Below are positions 45,849 to 57,362 of a stretch of 64,000 nt of DNA, piece after piece. Within the stretch, counting starts at the first letter, position 1. Each line of letters starts with the position of its first letter. This DNA is from Chondrus crispus (Eukaryota > Rhodophyta > Florideophyceae > Gigartinales > Gigartinaceae). Under the pieces are notes generated by a model. That model made no database searches. It was not told the DNA's origin and saw only the letters and a program-made list of their open reading frames with translations. A program made the translations under genes and the position numbers. Location of the stretch: positions 197,144 through 261,143 of the forward strand of contig NW_005178949.1 of NCBI RefSeq assembly GCF_000350225.1, in the 5' to 3' direction.

Positions 45849-46256
45849 GCCTGTATAACACAGCTAAATAACTTCATCCTTTGAGTACTGAACCATGCGG
45901 CATGAGCTTACTCTGGTACGAGCACCTGAAGGTTAAAGACATCACGGGCAAGCGCTGGTTTGGTAGGCAGCAGAATAGCACATCACTTTGCTACATCGAT
46001 GTATCAAAAAAAACATTCCCGTTACAACTATGGTACTCCAGCAAAAATTCTGGTCCAGTCACTGGCCGGAACCAGAAACGCCCCTTATCCCCGTGCTGAA
46101 TGGGAACGGCCAAAAAAGCTGGCAAAATATGGCTGCCCGTGAACCAATGACCCACGGGCCACCGTTCATTGCTGGCAAAAATCCAGCATTTTTTGCCCCC
46201 AAAAATAGCAACATCATTGCTTTTATTAAATTTATCATAAATCTGACCTTCCTGTG

Positions 46257-49200
46257 TGCTTGATGACGTCGAAGATATATAATGTCCTCGGCTCGATAGC
46301 CACGGAGGACAACGCGTTCAAGCCCCACACTATCGCCGTTGATACGTGCTCGGGATACAATCTGGTGAGGAAGGCCGACCTTCCTCCCGACTGGACGCGT
46401 TACGTAATACGCGACGCGCCTCTTCCACGGCTGGCAGGCGCGAAGAGCAACCCGCTCAAGCTTAGCGCGGTTGTCCGGCTGGCCGTCCGGCTCCGGAACA
46501 CGACGTTCTGGGTTCCGTTCGTCGTCGCGGACCAGCTCGCGGTTCCCGTTCTCCTTGGAACCGCATTCATTGACGCGCACGTGCGTCGTATCGATGCCGA
46601 CGCGCAGAAGCTCGACCTCAGTCAAGGTGGCTCCATTGCCATTGTCGACGGGATGGGGGAGCCGTCTCCCCCGACCAGACGACAAGGCCGTCAGACGAGC
46701 CGAGCTGACGTACGCGAAGAAGCCCCGCAGGCGATTTGTATTGCCCGCTGGGTTACCATCCCGGCGATGTCACAAGCTCGCGTACGCGTAACGACCGCGG
46801 GGAAGGGTCTCGTCTTCTTGGAACCAAAGCCGTCGCTTCAGCACTACCACGGGGCGAGGTTGACCAACGGCTTGGCCGAGGTCCTACCGCACCAGACCTT
46901 CGAGGCGGTCGTCGCGAATTTTTCGCGTTGCAAAAGGCGGCTACCAAAGCACACCGTCGTTGGCTACGCGAAACGAAACCCCCTCGCGATCCTAACGCCC
47001 GAGAGCCGGGTCGCGGAGGAGATCGCGCAAGCGTTGCACCTTGCCGACTTGGACGACCAAGTCGGTGAGGTAGGAGCTGGCCGACCCAGCTCCGCCGAGG
47101 AGGTGACGGCGAACGCGGAAGTACGATCCGCGGAGTGCCCCCCGCCGACGGAGGGCACTGTACGCGTACCAGATAAGGATCCCAAAAATCCCGCAACGGA
47201 TTGGGAAAAGGGAATGGATTTGTCATACATCACGGATGACAAGTTACGCGGACAAGTCCTCGAGATGCTACGCAAACACTCGGGCTTGTGGGACGGTACG
47301 CTCGGAATGATCCGAGCGACAGAACACCGTATCCCCCTCGAGCCAGGCACAAAGCCCATCCGCGCGATGCCCTATCGGAAAGGGCCCACGATGCGCGAAA
47401 TGGTCGCGAAAGAAGTCCACAAGATGCTGAATGCCGGAGTCGTCGAACCCGCCAGCACCGCGTGGGCCTCCCCGGTAGTCCTAGTTCCGAAGAAGGACGC
47501 AACCCTTCCGTTCTGTGTGGACTACCGGCGCGTGAGCGCAAAGACGCTAGCGGATTCGTATCCGCTGCCGCGTATGGACGATTGTATAGATTCGCTGGGC
47601 GACGCGGCAGTCCTCACGACGTTAGACTGCAACTCCGGCTACTGGCAGATACCAGTCGCGCCGGAGGACCGCGACAAGCCGACGTTCACAACGCTCATGG
47701 GGACGTTTCGCCACCTACGGATGCCGTTTGGGCTGAAAGGGGCACCGGTCACCTTTCAGCGCGCGCTCGACATCATCCTCTCAGGCGTCCGTTGGCAGAT
47801 CTGCTTCGTCTATTTGGATGATGTCATCGTCTTTTCGCGTACGAACGAGGAGCACGCGAAACACCTCGACACTGTCTTGAGCCTGTTGGGGAGCGCCGGC
47901 ATCTCCCTCAAGCTCAAGAAGTGTAGCTTCTTTCAGCCCAAGGTCCATTACCTGGGGCACGTTATATCCCCAAGTAAGCTCATCGTCGCGGAGACCGCGG
48001 CCGACGCGTTCGGGACGTTCACGTTCCTGAGGACGCTGATGCAGGTGCGCTCGTTCCTCGGGGCGTGCAACTTCTACCGCCGCTTCGTCAAGGGATTCGC
48101 GAAAATCGCCCGTCCGCTGACGGATATGACGCGTAAAGATGCCGACCCGACTTGGACCATCCCACCGAGTTGCAACTACACGCGTTCGAGGAGCTCAAGT
48201 CGTGGATGATCGCCTCACCTATACTCGCCTTGCCGCGGTATGGACGACCGTACATGATAGATACGGACGCGAGCGCGTATCAGCTTGGCTGCAAGCTGTT
48301 GCAGGAGCACGACGGGTCCAACGACTGGCGCCCCGTTGGCTACTGCTCCTACTCGCTGAACGAAAGCAAGAGGAACCACAGCGCGACTGAACGCGAGTGT
48401 TTCGCCCTAGTGTGGGCCGTCCGCACACTACGGCCGTACGTAGAAGGCACCAAGTTCACCGTCTGTACGGATCACAACGCGTTAAGGTGGCTCATGTCCC
48501 TCACCGAAAGTTCCGGAAGACTCACGCGTTGGCGGCTACGTCTGGTTTAATACGACTTCACCATTCGGTACCGCCCTGGACGCGTGCATCAGGTTCCGGA
48601 CGCGTTATCGCGTCTCATCTCGCCGAGGGTCGCCGACGACCCTCGACCAGTCGTCGAGGTGGATGAAGACATTCCCACCTTCGACGCGAGCACTACAGTA
48701 CGCGACGTTTCGGACGAGCTCGTGGATCACGTCTGCACCGCGAAGTGTGACCACAAGACCGTCCAGGTGCTCGTCACCACGCGGAAGCAAACCGAGACGC
48801 AAAGAAGAAAGCGTGCTCGAGCACGCGACGAGCCGAGGGGCGACGACGAAGCCCCGGCTCTTGAAGGACCCCACACGCTGTGGGAGGAGACAGAAGAGTT
48901 TGAAGCGACCGATATCGAACGCGTAGAAGGCGCCGAAGCCGACGCATCTGACTCCCAGGTCGCCCCACCGCAGGAAAACCTGCCGTCCCCTCTTACGATG
49001 GAGGAGATAGCCGAGGAGCAACGCGTTGACGACTTATGCTAAACGGTAATGGCAAGACAGTCTGAGTCCAAGGACTCCGCGTTCTTCGAGGACCACCAAG
49101 GGGTGCTGAAGCGCAGACACCCTTTCGACCGTGACATTGTACAGGTGGTGGTGCCTCTGACCTTACGCGCTCGGTTGCTGCGGCTCTGCCACAACCCGGC

Positions 49201-50425
49201 CATCGCGGGACACCCGGGGCAGAACCGCATGTACCAAACACTCCGTCGCGAATATTATTGGCCACACCTGGCCGCGGACGTCGCGTCTACCGTGCGAGGG
49301 TGCCGGACCTGCGCGATGAATCGCGTTAAGCTACGGAAACATCTCAACCGATTGAGATTGTTCCCCGCAACGCGTCCGCTGGAGAGTCTCGCAATAGACA
49401 TTCTGGGACCACTCCTGAAGACCAAGGCAGGGAAACTATTACTCCTGGTCATAACGGACCGCTTCACGAAGCTCACACAAGTCGTCGCGCTTCGAACCAT
49501 TACGGCGTATACGGTCGCGATCGCGTTCTGCGACTCGTGGGTCTTCAAGTATGGCGTGCCGCGTTCGCTATTATCGGACAACGGTCCGCAATTTAACGCG
49601 AAGTTCTTCCAGAGTGTGTGCCGCGTCCTGGGGATAACGAACATGTACACCTCTGCGTACCATTCCCAGACGAACGGGCAGGTTGAACGTTACAACCGCA
49701 CGATCGCGTCGATGCTTCGTAACTACGTGAACGAACATCAAGATGACTGGGACGTGTACGTGGGACCGTTGACTTACGCGTACACCTCCCACGTACACCG
49801 AACCACGCGTACGACACCTTTCCAGCTCGTGCTTAGCAGACCCCCGCCGGAGTTCTCTCTCCGCAGAGCCGACAGGGACGCTCCCCCTCCGGATAGGGGG
49901 ACGCAGCGGGCAGAGTTCCTCAAGACCCTCGACGCCACAATACAGAAGGCCTACGGAAGCCTGCGTCGTACGCAGGCCCGTTACAAACGCGACTTCGATA
50001 AACGTGTTCGAAGGATCAACGCGTGCCTCAAGCCCGGCGACTACGCGTATCTCAACCCCACCGACGGGGGAAAGACGTCCAACAAGCTCGCGTCACCGGC
50101 CGTTGGACCATACCGCATCTTGGCCAACGACCGACGCACGATCACGATCGATCGTGATGATGATGAGGTGACGGAGCGCGTCTCCGCAGACCGCTGCGTG
50201 TACGCGCCGCCCCCTGCAAACGCGCAACGCGCAAGTACTACCACCCCGGGTGCCCTTGCTGACAAGGTCACCGAGGGCACACGGTACCACGTCGAACGGC
50301 TACTGACACATCACGTGATGGAAGACGGAACTATCGAGTTCCTCATCAAGTGGGCAGATTACAACACGCCCATCTGGACCGCGAGAACCCACGTGCCGGA
50401 GGAGCTAGTGTCGCGCTGCGCTTAG
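46257..50425 (+). pseudogene. element B pol: protease, RT, RNase H, integrase, chromodomain
   Basis: The protease site reads AVDTCSGYNLV near 46335, with Cys where the family has Gly (D-T-G). RT carries FCVDYRRVS (47512), PLPRMDD and YLDDVIVFS (about 47811). RNase H (IDTDASAYQLG) follows a frameshift near 48150. TAA codons at 48548-48550 and 49040-49042 interrupt the frame. Integrase (49049-50425) keeps its H-H-C-C finger (LCHNPAIAGH…CRTC) and D-D-E (LAIDILG, LLSDNGPQF, NGQVERYNR), then GPY and a chromodomain ending EELVSRCA. With three breaks plus the D insertion upstream, this copy is inactive, but damage is light compared with F. Confidence 0.88.
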
Positions 50426-50464
50426 CGACTCCGGACGCGTATAGGGCGGGACCTCTCCTCGGAA

Positions 50465-50497
50465 GTGAACGCGGACGTTCACTGTTAAGGAAGGGGC
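50465..50497 (+). other. hairpin plus polypurine motif, copy 1 of element B
   Basis: GTGAACG-CGGA-CGTTCAC (50465-50482) followed by TGTTAAGGAAGGGGCCC, 40 bp after the pol stop. It is the same motif and position as 39366-39399 in element C. Confidence 0.8.
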
Positions 50498-52267
50498 CCT
50501 CAACCGCTTATTTACGGCTCAAGTAGCCCCTCGCAGTTAGAATCACGTTACGCGTACGAAAGGACAGGTGTTACCAATGCATGGAGACAAAAGACATCGC
50601 GAGTCGGCAGAAGGGTATGGACAAACAGGCCCGGTCACGCGACGCAAAAAGGCCAAACGGTACCAAAAGCCGGTAGAGACCCGCCCCCTCGAAAATAAGA
50701 ATACGAAACGAAGGCGGGGTAACATGTTGGCCTATTAGCGGAATAGCGCGATTATTCACGCTCTCTCGGGCCAGGAAGACGCCTCGATCGAGGACCCACG
50801 GCCCTCGGTGCTGTAGGTTTGCGTCACACGCGTGTGTGAACATGGACGGAAAAGTAAGTCCCAGTTGGGACCTAACACGCGTAAGAATTTGCCACAGGGA
50901 CCCGCGCCGAGACGCAAAGCTACGCGAAAGGAGAAAGGGAAGGGGGCTGGACGATCACCAGCCACTGTACCCTGAGAGCAATATACCGAGAAGGCACCGC
51001 CGCCCGCCGCAGACACTACTGTCAATCACCGGCGGCGCCCCCAAAAATAATCGGTGAAATACATTCGGGGGAGACACTGTACGCCAAATCATGCGCACCG
51101 CGGCCTCAGCAACGATCCGCCGCCACCCCGAAAATAATCAAAAAAATGGGGAGCAACTTACAGTGAGGCAACGCGCACGTGCGCACGTGCGCAGGCGACC
51201 GACAGGACGGGTGGGGGAGCGACACGCAATCGGACAGCGAAAAGCAGCGTGTGGGACGCGTTGGCCTTCGGTGCGGTACGAACCACGCTGCACGAGAGGG
51301 GGAAGGGTAAGAGCGTGGGCATTGACCTCCCTCTGCCCCATTGCGATGGCGGGCCCGGCGCACACCGCACGGGGCGAACTACGAAGAAGACTCCACGCTT
51401 CGACTCGCCAGCTCATACGCGCCGAGAGCTTCATCGCACAGTTAACGTCGAGGCAATCATCGCGTCGTCGCCACGCGACAACGCGCGGACGCGCATACCC
51501 CAGAGCGTCTCCGTAGGGAGGTCGCCGGGCCGTCCTTCCTCGCTACAGTGGGCACGCGCGGCGATGCGGGGCGTATGCACGCGACGTCACGCATCCATTC
51601 GGCCGCCCCGCCCCCGCCGCCTCGACGGACGCGCCTTTGCCCCCTCGCGAGGGCGGACCCCGCGCACGCCGCACGGGGCGAACTACAAAGAAGATTGCAC
51701 GTTTCGCCGTACCCACTCGTACGCGCCAAAGGGCGTACTCGCGAGGACACCGTCTTCGCAAGCATCGCTACGTCGCCACGCGGCAACGCGCGGAAGCCGA
51801 TACCACAAAGCGCCTCCGCCGGTCAGCCGCGGCGCTGCCCGCCTCCGCCGCCGCGTGCGCTCCGTCACCGCGACCGGAGAACAGGCGCAAGGCGATAGAG
51901 GGCCTCGGATGGCGACTCCGTACACTTCTTGCCGCCCTTCCCGATGAGGCGGAGCAGAGAGCGCGTATCAGGAGACCGCGCGCAAGGAACCCCCGCGATG
52001 CACGGGGGACTCGATAAGGCCGTAACGCTAAAAATGAGAGTCACCACGGGCGCGGCGAAGCGAACCACGCCCGCGCCCGGTCAGACGACACAGCCGCGCA
52101 GCCCACGACAAGTAGGGGACGAACCCTGAGGGGACGGACTCAGCTACGCGAAGGGACCCGAACGCGGGGAATCCCGCTCGGGGTGCGAAGGGGGGGAGAC
52201 GACTCCTCCCCGACGTTTTATTGTACGCACCGCCGCGCTCTCGCTGGTACGTAAAACGGAAGGAGCA
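50498..52267. other. element B region downstream of the antisense gene
   Basis: About 1.8 kb of GC-rich sequence with no recognised gene. Two segments near 51250-51480 and 51545-51780 share words (GCGCACACCGCACGGGGCGAACTAC-like) and look like a diverged internal duplication. Confidence 0.5.
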
Positions 52268-54618
52268 CTAGCGGCTGGCGTCATTAGAGGGCACCGTAGA
52301 CCCCGGGCCGTAATAGCCCTGGGGACAGTACGCCGGGTGCCGCGGGACCTCGGTGACCATTGACGCCAGGCTGGGCACCGCACGGCGAGGGCGGGCACTG
52401 CTCCTACGCGGAGCGGACTCCCGCGGATCCAAGCCGACAATCGGAGGCTCGCCGGGTTCGTAGTCCGCGTAAGGATCGCAGATGGCCGGAGGTGCTCGGA
52501 CGCGCTCGCTAGCACCCGCCTCAGGTACGAGCACTGATTGGGAGGAGCGCAAACTGTCCCGCTCGCGCCGATCGCGGTCGTACAGTGCGCGTTTGTACGC
52601 CACATCTTGGCGCTCAGACGCCTCGCGTAAGGATATGAGCTCGCGATTTAGTCGGTGGCACTCCGACGTGTGCGCTTCCAGGTCGTCCTGGAGACGTCGC
52701 GCCTCGTCGCTTCGTGCGAGGAACCAGTCCCCGAGGGTTTCAAGTAGTCCGTGCACGGTCCAAGGGCGACTGCTAGCCGCGCCTAGAGCACGTGCCACCT
52801 CGGGGAGGGTCTCTAGCTCACCTGGCGGCAGTACGAGATCGCAAACCGGACCCCCGGTCACGGGTGACGGCCTCAAGGGCGGGGCCGGCAGAACGGACCT
52901 ACAGATGACCGATCCCCCTCCCACAGTGCAAGGGTTGGAAACTGGTGCCCCGCGGAAGGGGTTCACGTCCAAATTCACGAGGCCAGGGCCCACCGCGTCA
53001 AGGTCTTGATATCGCTTTCGTCGACCCCGCCGGCTTTCCGACCCGACGCCGCCTCGATTGACCGCGACCCCGCCGGCCGGTGCGCCAGGGGGCGGACGCC
53101 CGACGAACACATCGTCACCCAGGTCGTACGTAAGGAAGGAACTCCGCAACCCCGTGCTATAGTCTACCCAGGACCCGTGGTGCTGCGCGCTGACATCGCC
53201 CGCCCGGACCATGAGCCCGACGGCATGCTCGAAGGTCCAGGGGACGTGGCACGAGCCGCGCTCGGACGGGTGCAACGACGCGTCGGGGAAACCCACTGCA
53301 AGCCGTTCGAGAAACGCGATAGTGTTAAGGGGTTGAAGGAATACCCGAGTGTTGACATGCACCTCCGCCATGAAGGCGCAACACACGGACCAAGCCCACT
53401 CACGCGCATAATTATACGCGAGCCGTGCGTGGGCTGGGTGTTGCGCGTCCGTGCACGCGAAGCCAAAGTGATTCATGGCGGGGGGCAGAAGGGGATGTAC
53501 CCCCAACGAGGGAAAGGTATCCTTGACGTCTGAAGGGAGAGACGGGAAGTTCCGGGGGGTCAAGCCGGGCGCGAAGGCGACGTAGGGAACGATCCGGCCA
53601 CATCTTTCCTCCCGGTGCCGATAGGCGGACCAGTCGTGGTGCGAGAACCCCACGCCATGAAGGCGCATCAAGGACCAGGACGACTTTTGCAACGCGACTA
53701 AGGGCTTCGCGTAGACGTAGGGGCGGGGGAATACGTACATCCCCGTCACTTCGGGCAGGACGAAACGACGCGCGCCGTCCTGACCGGGACCGAACAGGAA
53801 CCATCCCATTCGGTCCACGTATTGCACCTCCGCCGCGTTGTAGGCAAAGATGCGGTCGCTGAGAAGCTCATCCGGGAGCTGATAGCCCGATCCGTCTCCC
53901 TCCGCTATCCGGCGGTGTAAGACCGAGGTCGCCTCCTCTAAACCACCGGCGTGGTACACGTTGAGCAAGCGCGCCAAGTCGGGGCGAAGCCGCCCACGAG
54001 AAACGCCCCCCTCTACGGTGACCCCCCGAGCAAGCGTGACGCCGCCAGGGGTACTGTAGATCGCGAACAGGAAGGAGAGGGGCCTCGGACTACGAAGAAC
54101 CGAACCACTGCGTGACGGAGAACCGCTCCTCCCCGCCCGCTTCGACAATGGGGCCGGTCGTTCCCCCCTGCCCTAGCGGCCATCGGCAACTGCCGTCTGC
54201 CCCGAGGGAGCCTAAAGCAGGTTGGTAAGGTGGGGACGAGTCCACCGCTTCCGGTGCTACTGAGGGTGGGGTATGGCGAAGACTCCGCGCGCCCTGGTCT
54301 CCGGTCGGAACTACGGCCACCGGCGCCGGCGGATGCCGGATGAAACGCCAACACTGGCCCCATAGCGGCCACGGACGGAGCCACCAACTCGACGGAGGCC
54401 GCAGACAAGCGAGACTTCTGAAACGGTGACCGCGACGCCGGAGCAGACGCGGCGCGGGTCGTCGCGCCACTCGCCTCACGCGCGCCGGGCAACGCGACCG
54501 ACGACCCCGGACCGCCCTGGGCGGGGGTCTCGACGGCAGACGCCCTTAGTTCGGTCGGGTCACCGGCAGAGCGGGCAGGCGACGTCGGCAGGGGCTCCTG
54601 CGGACCAAAAGCGTTCAT
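52268..54618 (-). pseudogene. antisense gene of element B, one frameshift
   Basis: The first ATG is 54616-54618 (MNAFGPQEPLP); an open frame without ATG extends to 54918. The N-terminal part is Ala/Ser/Pro-rich. One frame change, between about 54040 and 54148, leads into 620 codons ending at 52268. The core (YQLPDELLSDRIFAYNAAEV, HDWSAYRHR, HPLLPPAMNHFGFACTDAQH, NYAREWAWSVC) and the RRKRYQDLD motif match element C over several hundred residues. The coiled coil (LNRELISLREASERQ) and the C-terminus HPAYCP…PSN-x2-SR match as well. No known domain is recognised. The basic motif and coiled coil suggest a nuclear, oligomeric protein, but that is inference. Confidence 0.75.
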
Positions 54619-54919
54619 AGGGGGCGGTATCCGGGAGAGGGGGCAAGGTGTGTTCGACGCCGGTACGAGAAGGCGGCGCGAAAGACGGAAGGTAAGATAG
54701 AGAAACGGGGGGGCAGCCGGAGGCGGGACGGGAAAACGCGAGAACCGTCGCTCTCGAACGCCGAAAAGGGCACGAAGGGTCCGGACGAACCGCGGGGTAC
54801 GAGGAGCGTCGAGCAAGAAACCGCTAACCGACGCAAAAAGACAGGGGAGTATCACAAGGAAGTTCTGGGCGGACCCGAATTGCTGGGGGACAGGGGAGTG
54901 ACCGGTCCTACAAGCCAAC

Positions 54920-54954
54920 GTGAACGCGGACGTTCACACTTGTGACGGGGGCCG
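54920..54954 (+). other. hairpin plus polypurine tract, copy 2 of element B
   Basis: GTGAACG-CGGA-CGTTCAC (54920-54937), then ACTTGTGACGGGGGCCG up to the 3' LTR. Its stem is identical to copy 1 at 50465. Confidence 0.8.
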
Positions 54955-56245
54955 TGCAGCATAAGCGCGGATCAGAATTAGATTTAGAATTAGATCACTC
55001 GCGCCCGATCACACGTGTATCGACAGCGCGCGCGGTCACACGTATTGACGGCGCTACAGTAGCTGAGCATGGTAGCTCAGCACCGTAACGCGCTACAGTA
55101 GCTGAGCATGGTAGCTCAGCACTGTAACGCGCTACGGTGCAGTACAGACTGTACTGTAGCCCTGTATGATAGACGCGATAGACCCGTAACTGTATATTAA
55201 ACCACGGGAACCGACGGCGGCGGAGGGAAGGCAATGTCGCATAAACACCCCACACACGGCGGAGGGGTGTTCGCGATGTTCGGCGGAAGACCCCGGATCG
55301 GCGTACCGAGGGTCTTGAACCAACCAACGCCACCGGAAGCGGGCCGGTAGCGGGTGGTAGAGCGTGGTCGGCGGGGACGCGCGCGTAGGCAAGCAGATCG
55401 ACGCCTCGACGCCCGGGAGCAGTGTGGGTTGACGATCCGGTACTGACGGGCGGAGGCGGATCGCAGCTCGCCGCGGTGTCGCGCGCGTCCACTACCCGCT
55501 CGGTGGTAACTACTCGCGGAACGGCGGTGTGAGTAGAGTAAGCTGGGTGGTCGACCGTCGGTGCAGGGTTGCCTAGCTTGGTCCCCTCCGCCAGCGGTCG
55601 CTCCCTATATTTATTGTACAAGTTAATTAACCGTCTACAGTACAGTATGGACTGTACTGTAGTTGGCTTACTGTAGACAGTGCGGGCCGGCCCGCACTGT
55701 AACGCTGTCAGCCGTCGGGGCTGACAGCACACGTGTGCTACACGTAGGGTACACGTGTTGGTGCGCGCGCGCTGTAAGGTATGCGCGCGCACGCTGTAAG
55801 GTCCGTACCTTACGGCATTAGATCTAATTCTAAATCCAATATATAGTACAATAGTCGGCGGTTATGCTACAAGCAAGCATCGGCTTGGCCAGACCCTCAC
55901 CGTCGGCTAACCTGGAACGCTTACTCTAACTCGGGGACGCTCTCTCTGTTCGCGTTTTAGAGTAGAAGGACACGGGTAGCGGACGCGTACGTGCGCGTGC
56001 AAGCTAGGATCCGCCTCCGCCCGTCGGTACTGGAACGTCACCCAGTACCGCGCCGGGGCGTCGAGGCGTCGATCCGCTCTACCGCATACACTAACGCGTT
56101 CGCGACCCGACCCGCTCTACCACCGCTACCGGCCCGCGTCCTTCCTCACGCGTTGCTTACTGGACCTTTCTGTTCTTCTCGCGTTCTACAGGGTCTCTTA
56201 CGCGGACTGAGCATACACCCCTGTCGTTGGGGTGTTTATGCTACA
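54955..56245 (+). repeat. element B 3' LTR, enlarged
   Basis: It starts TGCAGCATAA and ends TTATGCTACA. Relative to the 608-bp 5' LTR it carries a 41-bp tandem duplication (GCTACAGTAGCTGAGCATGG unit near 55055 and 55097) and a 637-bp insert (55235-55871). These account for the length difference to within the insert's target duplication. The target duplication GTACC follows at 56246. Confidence 0.92.
55235..55871 (-). mobile_element. solo LTR inserted in element B's 3' LTR
   Basis: On the minus strand it reads TGTAGCATAACCGCCG… to …GTGTTTATGCGACA, with the same type of ends as elements B and C. It shares the CTGTCAGCCCCGACGGCTGA palindrome with C. Flanks GGCAA and AGCAA fit a 5-bp target duplication with one change. 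No internal genes remain, so it is a recombined LTR of a third related family. Confidence 0.85.
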
Positions 56246-57242
56246 GTACCTACCCCTTCCGATGTCTGGGGTGGTAGAGGCGGACATCATGGCAACCCTA
56301 CCGGTTACTTCATCGAACGAGCCAGGGACTGAAATGGCCAAGTCTTGCAGGCTTGGCGGCAAAGACTGAATAAATCGGTCCAGCATTGTATCGTCCGACA
56401 CCGGCTCGGGAAGGGCTAGCGCGGCCGCCCGCACTCGGGGCGCAAAATGGTTAAGAGTTTCCCTACCCTCGTGCCATGCCAATTGGTTAAACCTGGTCCT
56501 CATTTGGTGCTGATGGCTTCCATTGCACAACCGCTCCTTTGCCAAGCTCCAGAGCTCATCTGCATCACAGTCAAGGTTTGACGACGCGATAGCCTCGAAG
56601 ATGGAAAGGGCGGTTCCCGTGAAGGCGCAGGCGAGTACGCGGCGATGGAGTTTGCGCCGCCCCGAAAAATCTTGAGTGAGGCGTCTCCACGCCCTCCGTG
56701 CTGCGAAGAAATTCTTATCCCCTGCGACTGAGATGCGTACCGGTTCAAGAGACTTGTCATAAATCTGAAACGCAGTGCCGGGCTTCAGAAGGTCGTTGTC
56801 ATCAATGGATACGACGGATAGCTCTCTTGTCGAAGCAGGAGATGTTTCTCCTTGTTCAGCCTTGCCTGGTGGTGGGTGTGCCGACGCCAGTCGCGCCGGA
56901 GGCGCTGGCCCTCCCGGTAGTTCCGCAGCCTCCAGAAAGCTTTGCTGGAAACCGCGTACCTCGGCACCTCTTTTGGCCGAACTCGCCTCTACGAGGACTC
57001 CCAGATCTCCTACCACGTCGCCAATGGCCCTTATCGCCGGGGTATTCTGCTGCAGATTCACGAGGATGGCCTCCATCACTTCCTTCATGGACTGCAGTGG
57101 TTCCGATGGGGCGAGACCGCCAGCTCTCAGTTCCGATTTCCGGTAGCCCCCTTCGGCTGTCGGCTCCTTCAGATTTTCCCCTCGTCACTGGTAGTCATTC
57201 GAGCAAATTGCTCTTCCATTTCCTGTTGTTTCGTCGCCATGC
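56246..57242 (-). pseudogene. element F gag, 5' part
   Basis: ATG 57240-57242 starts MATKQQEMEEQFARM. One frameshift near 57175 leads into the main frame (SMKEVMEAILVNLQQN…). A capsid-like region follows (AGDKNFFAARRAWRRLTQDF…FNQLAWHEGRETLNHFAPRV). The frame runs up to the element B insertion and continues at 25566 into the zinc knuckle. With B excised the junction is in frame. Confidence 0.8.
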
Positions 57243-57362
57243 TTCCCGGTCCTGTTCTAATCTTCTTCACTGGTGCACTCATCGTAAACACGGCCCTTGT
57301 TCCTTGTCCCTGTCAATCCAGACCTGAACACCGAGATGTGGTATTCACTAACAAATTTGTTA

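Larger units (their letters stand above)
29237..46256. mobile_element. element D: DNA transposon-like insert with 13-bp inverted ends
   Basis: Left end CACAGGAAGGTCA (29237-29249) and right end TGACCTTCCTGTG (46244-46256) are exact inverted copies that interrupt element B between gag and protease. A TG dinucleotide on each side may be the target duplication. Without element C the insert is about 7.8 kb. It contains a decayed transposase-like frame (31204-32993), minisatellites, a pogo fragment and an Uma2-like pseudogene. Ends starting CAC with a 2-3 bp duplication recall the EnSpm/CACTA group, but the protein evidence is weak. Confidence 0.65.
25567..56245 (+). mobile_element. element B: chromovirus with antisense gene, split by D
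   Basis: The LTRs are 25567-26174 and 54955-56245 (the latter enlarged by a solo LTR and a 41-bp duplication). Perfect 5-bp target duplications GTACC flank it at 25562-25566 and 56246-56250, in F's gag. Internal parts are gag (26251-29236), pol with chromodomain (46257-50425), and an antisense block (50483-54954). Without its inserts it would be about 13 kb. The LTR pair differs by several percent by eye, so it is older than C. Confidence 0.92.
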
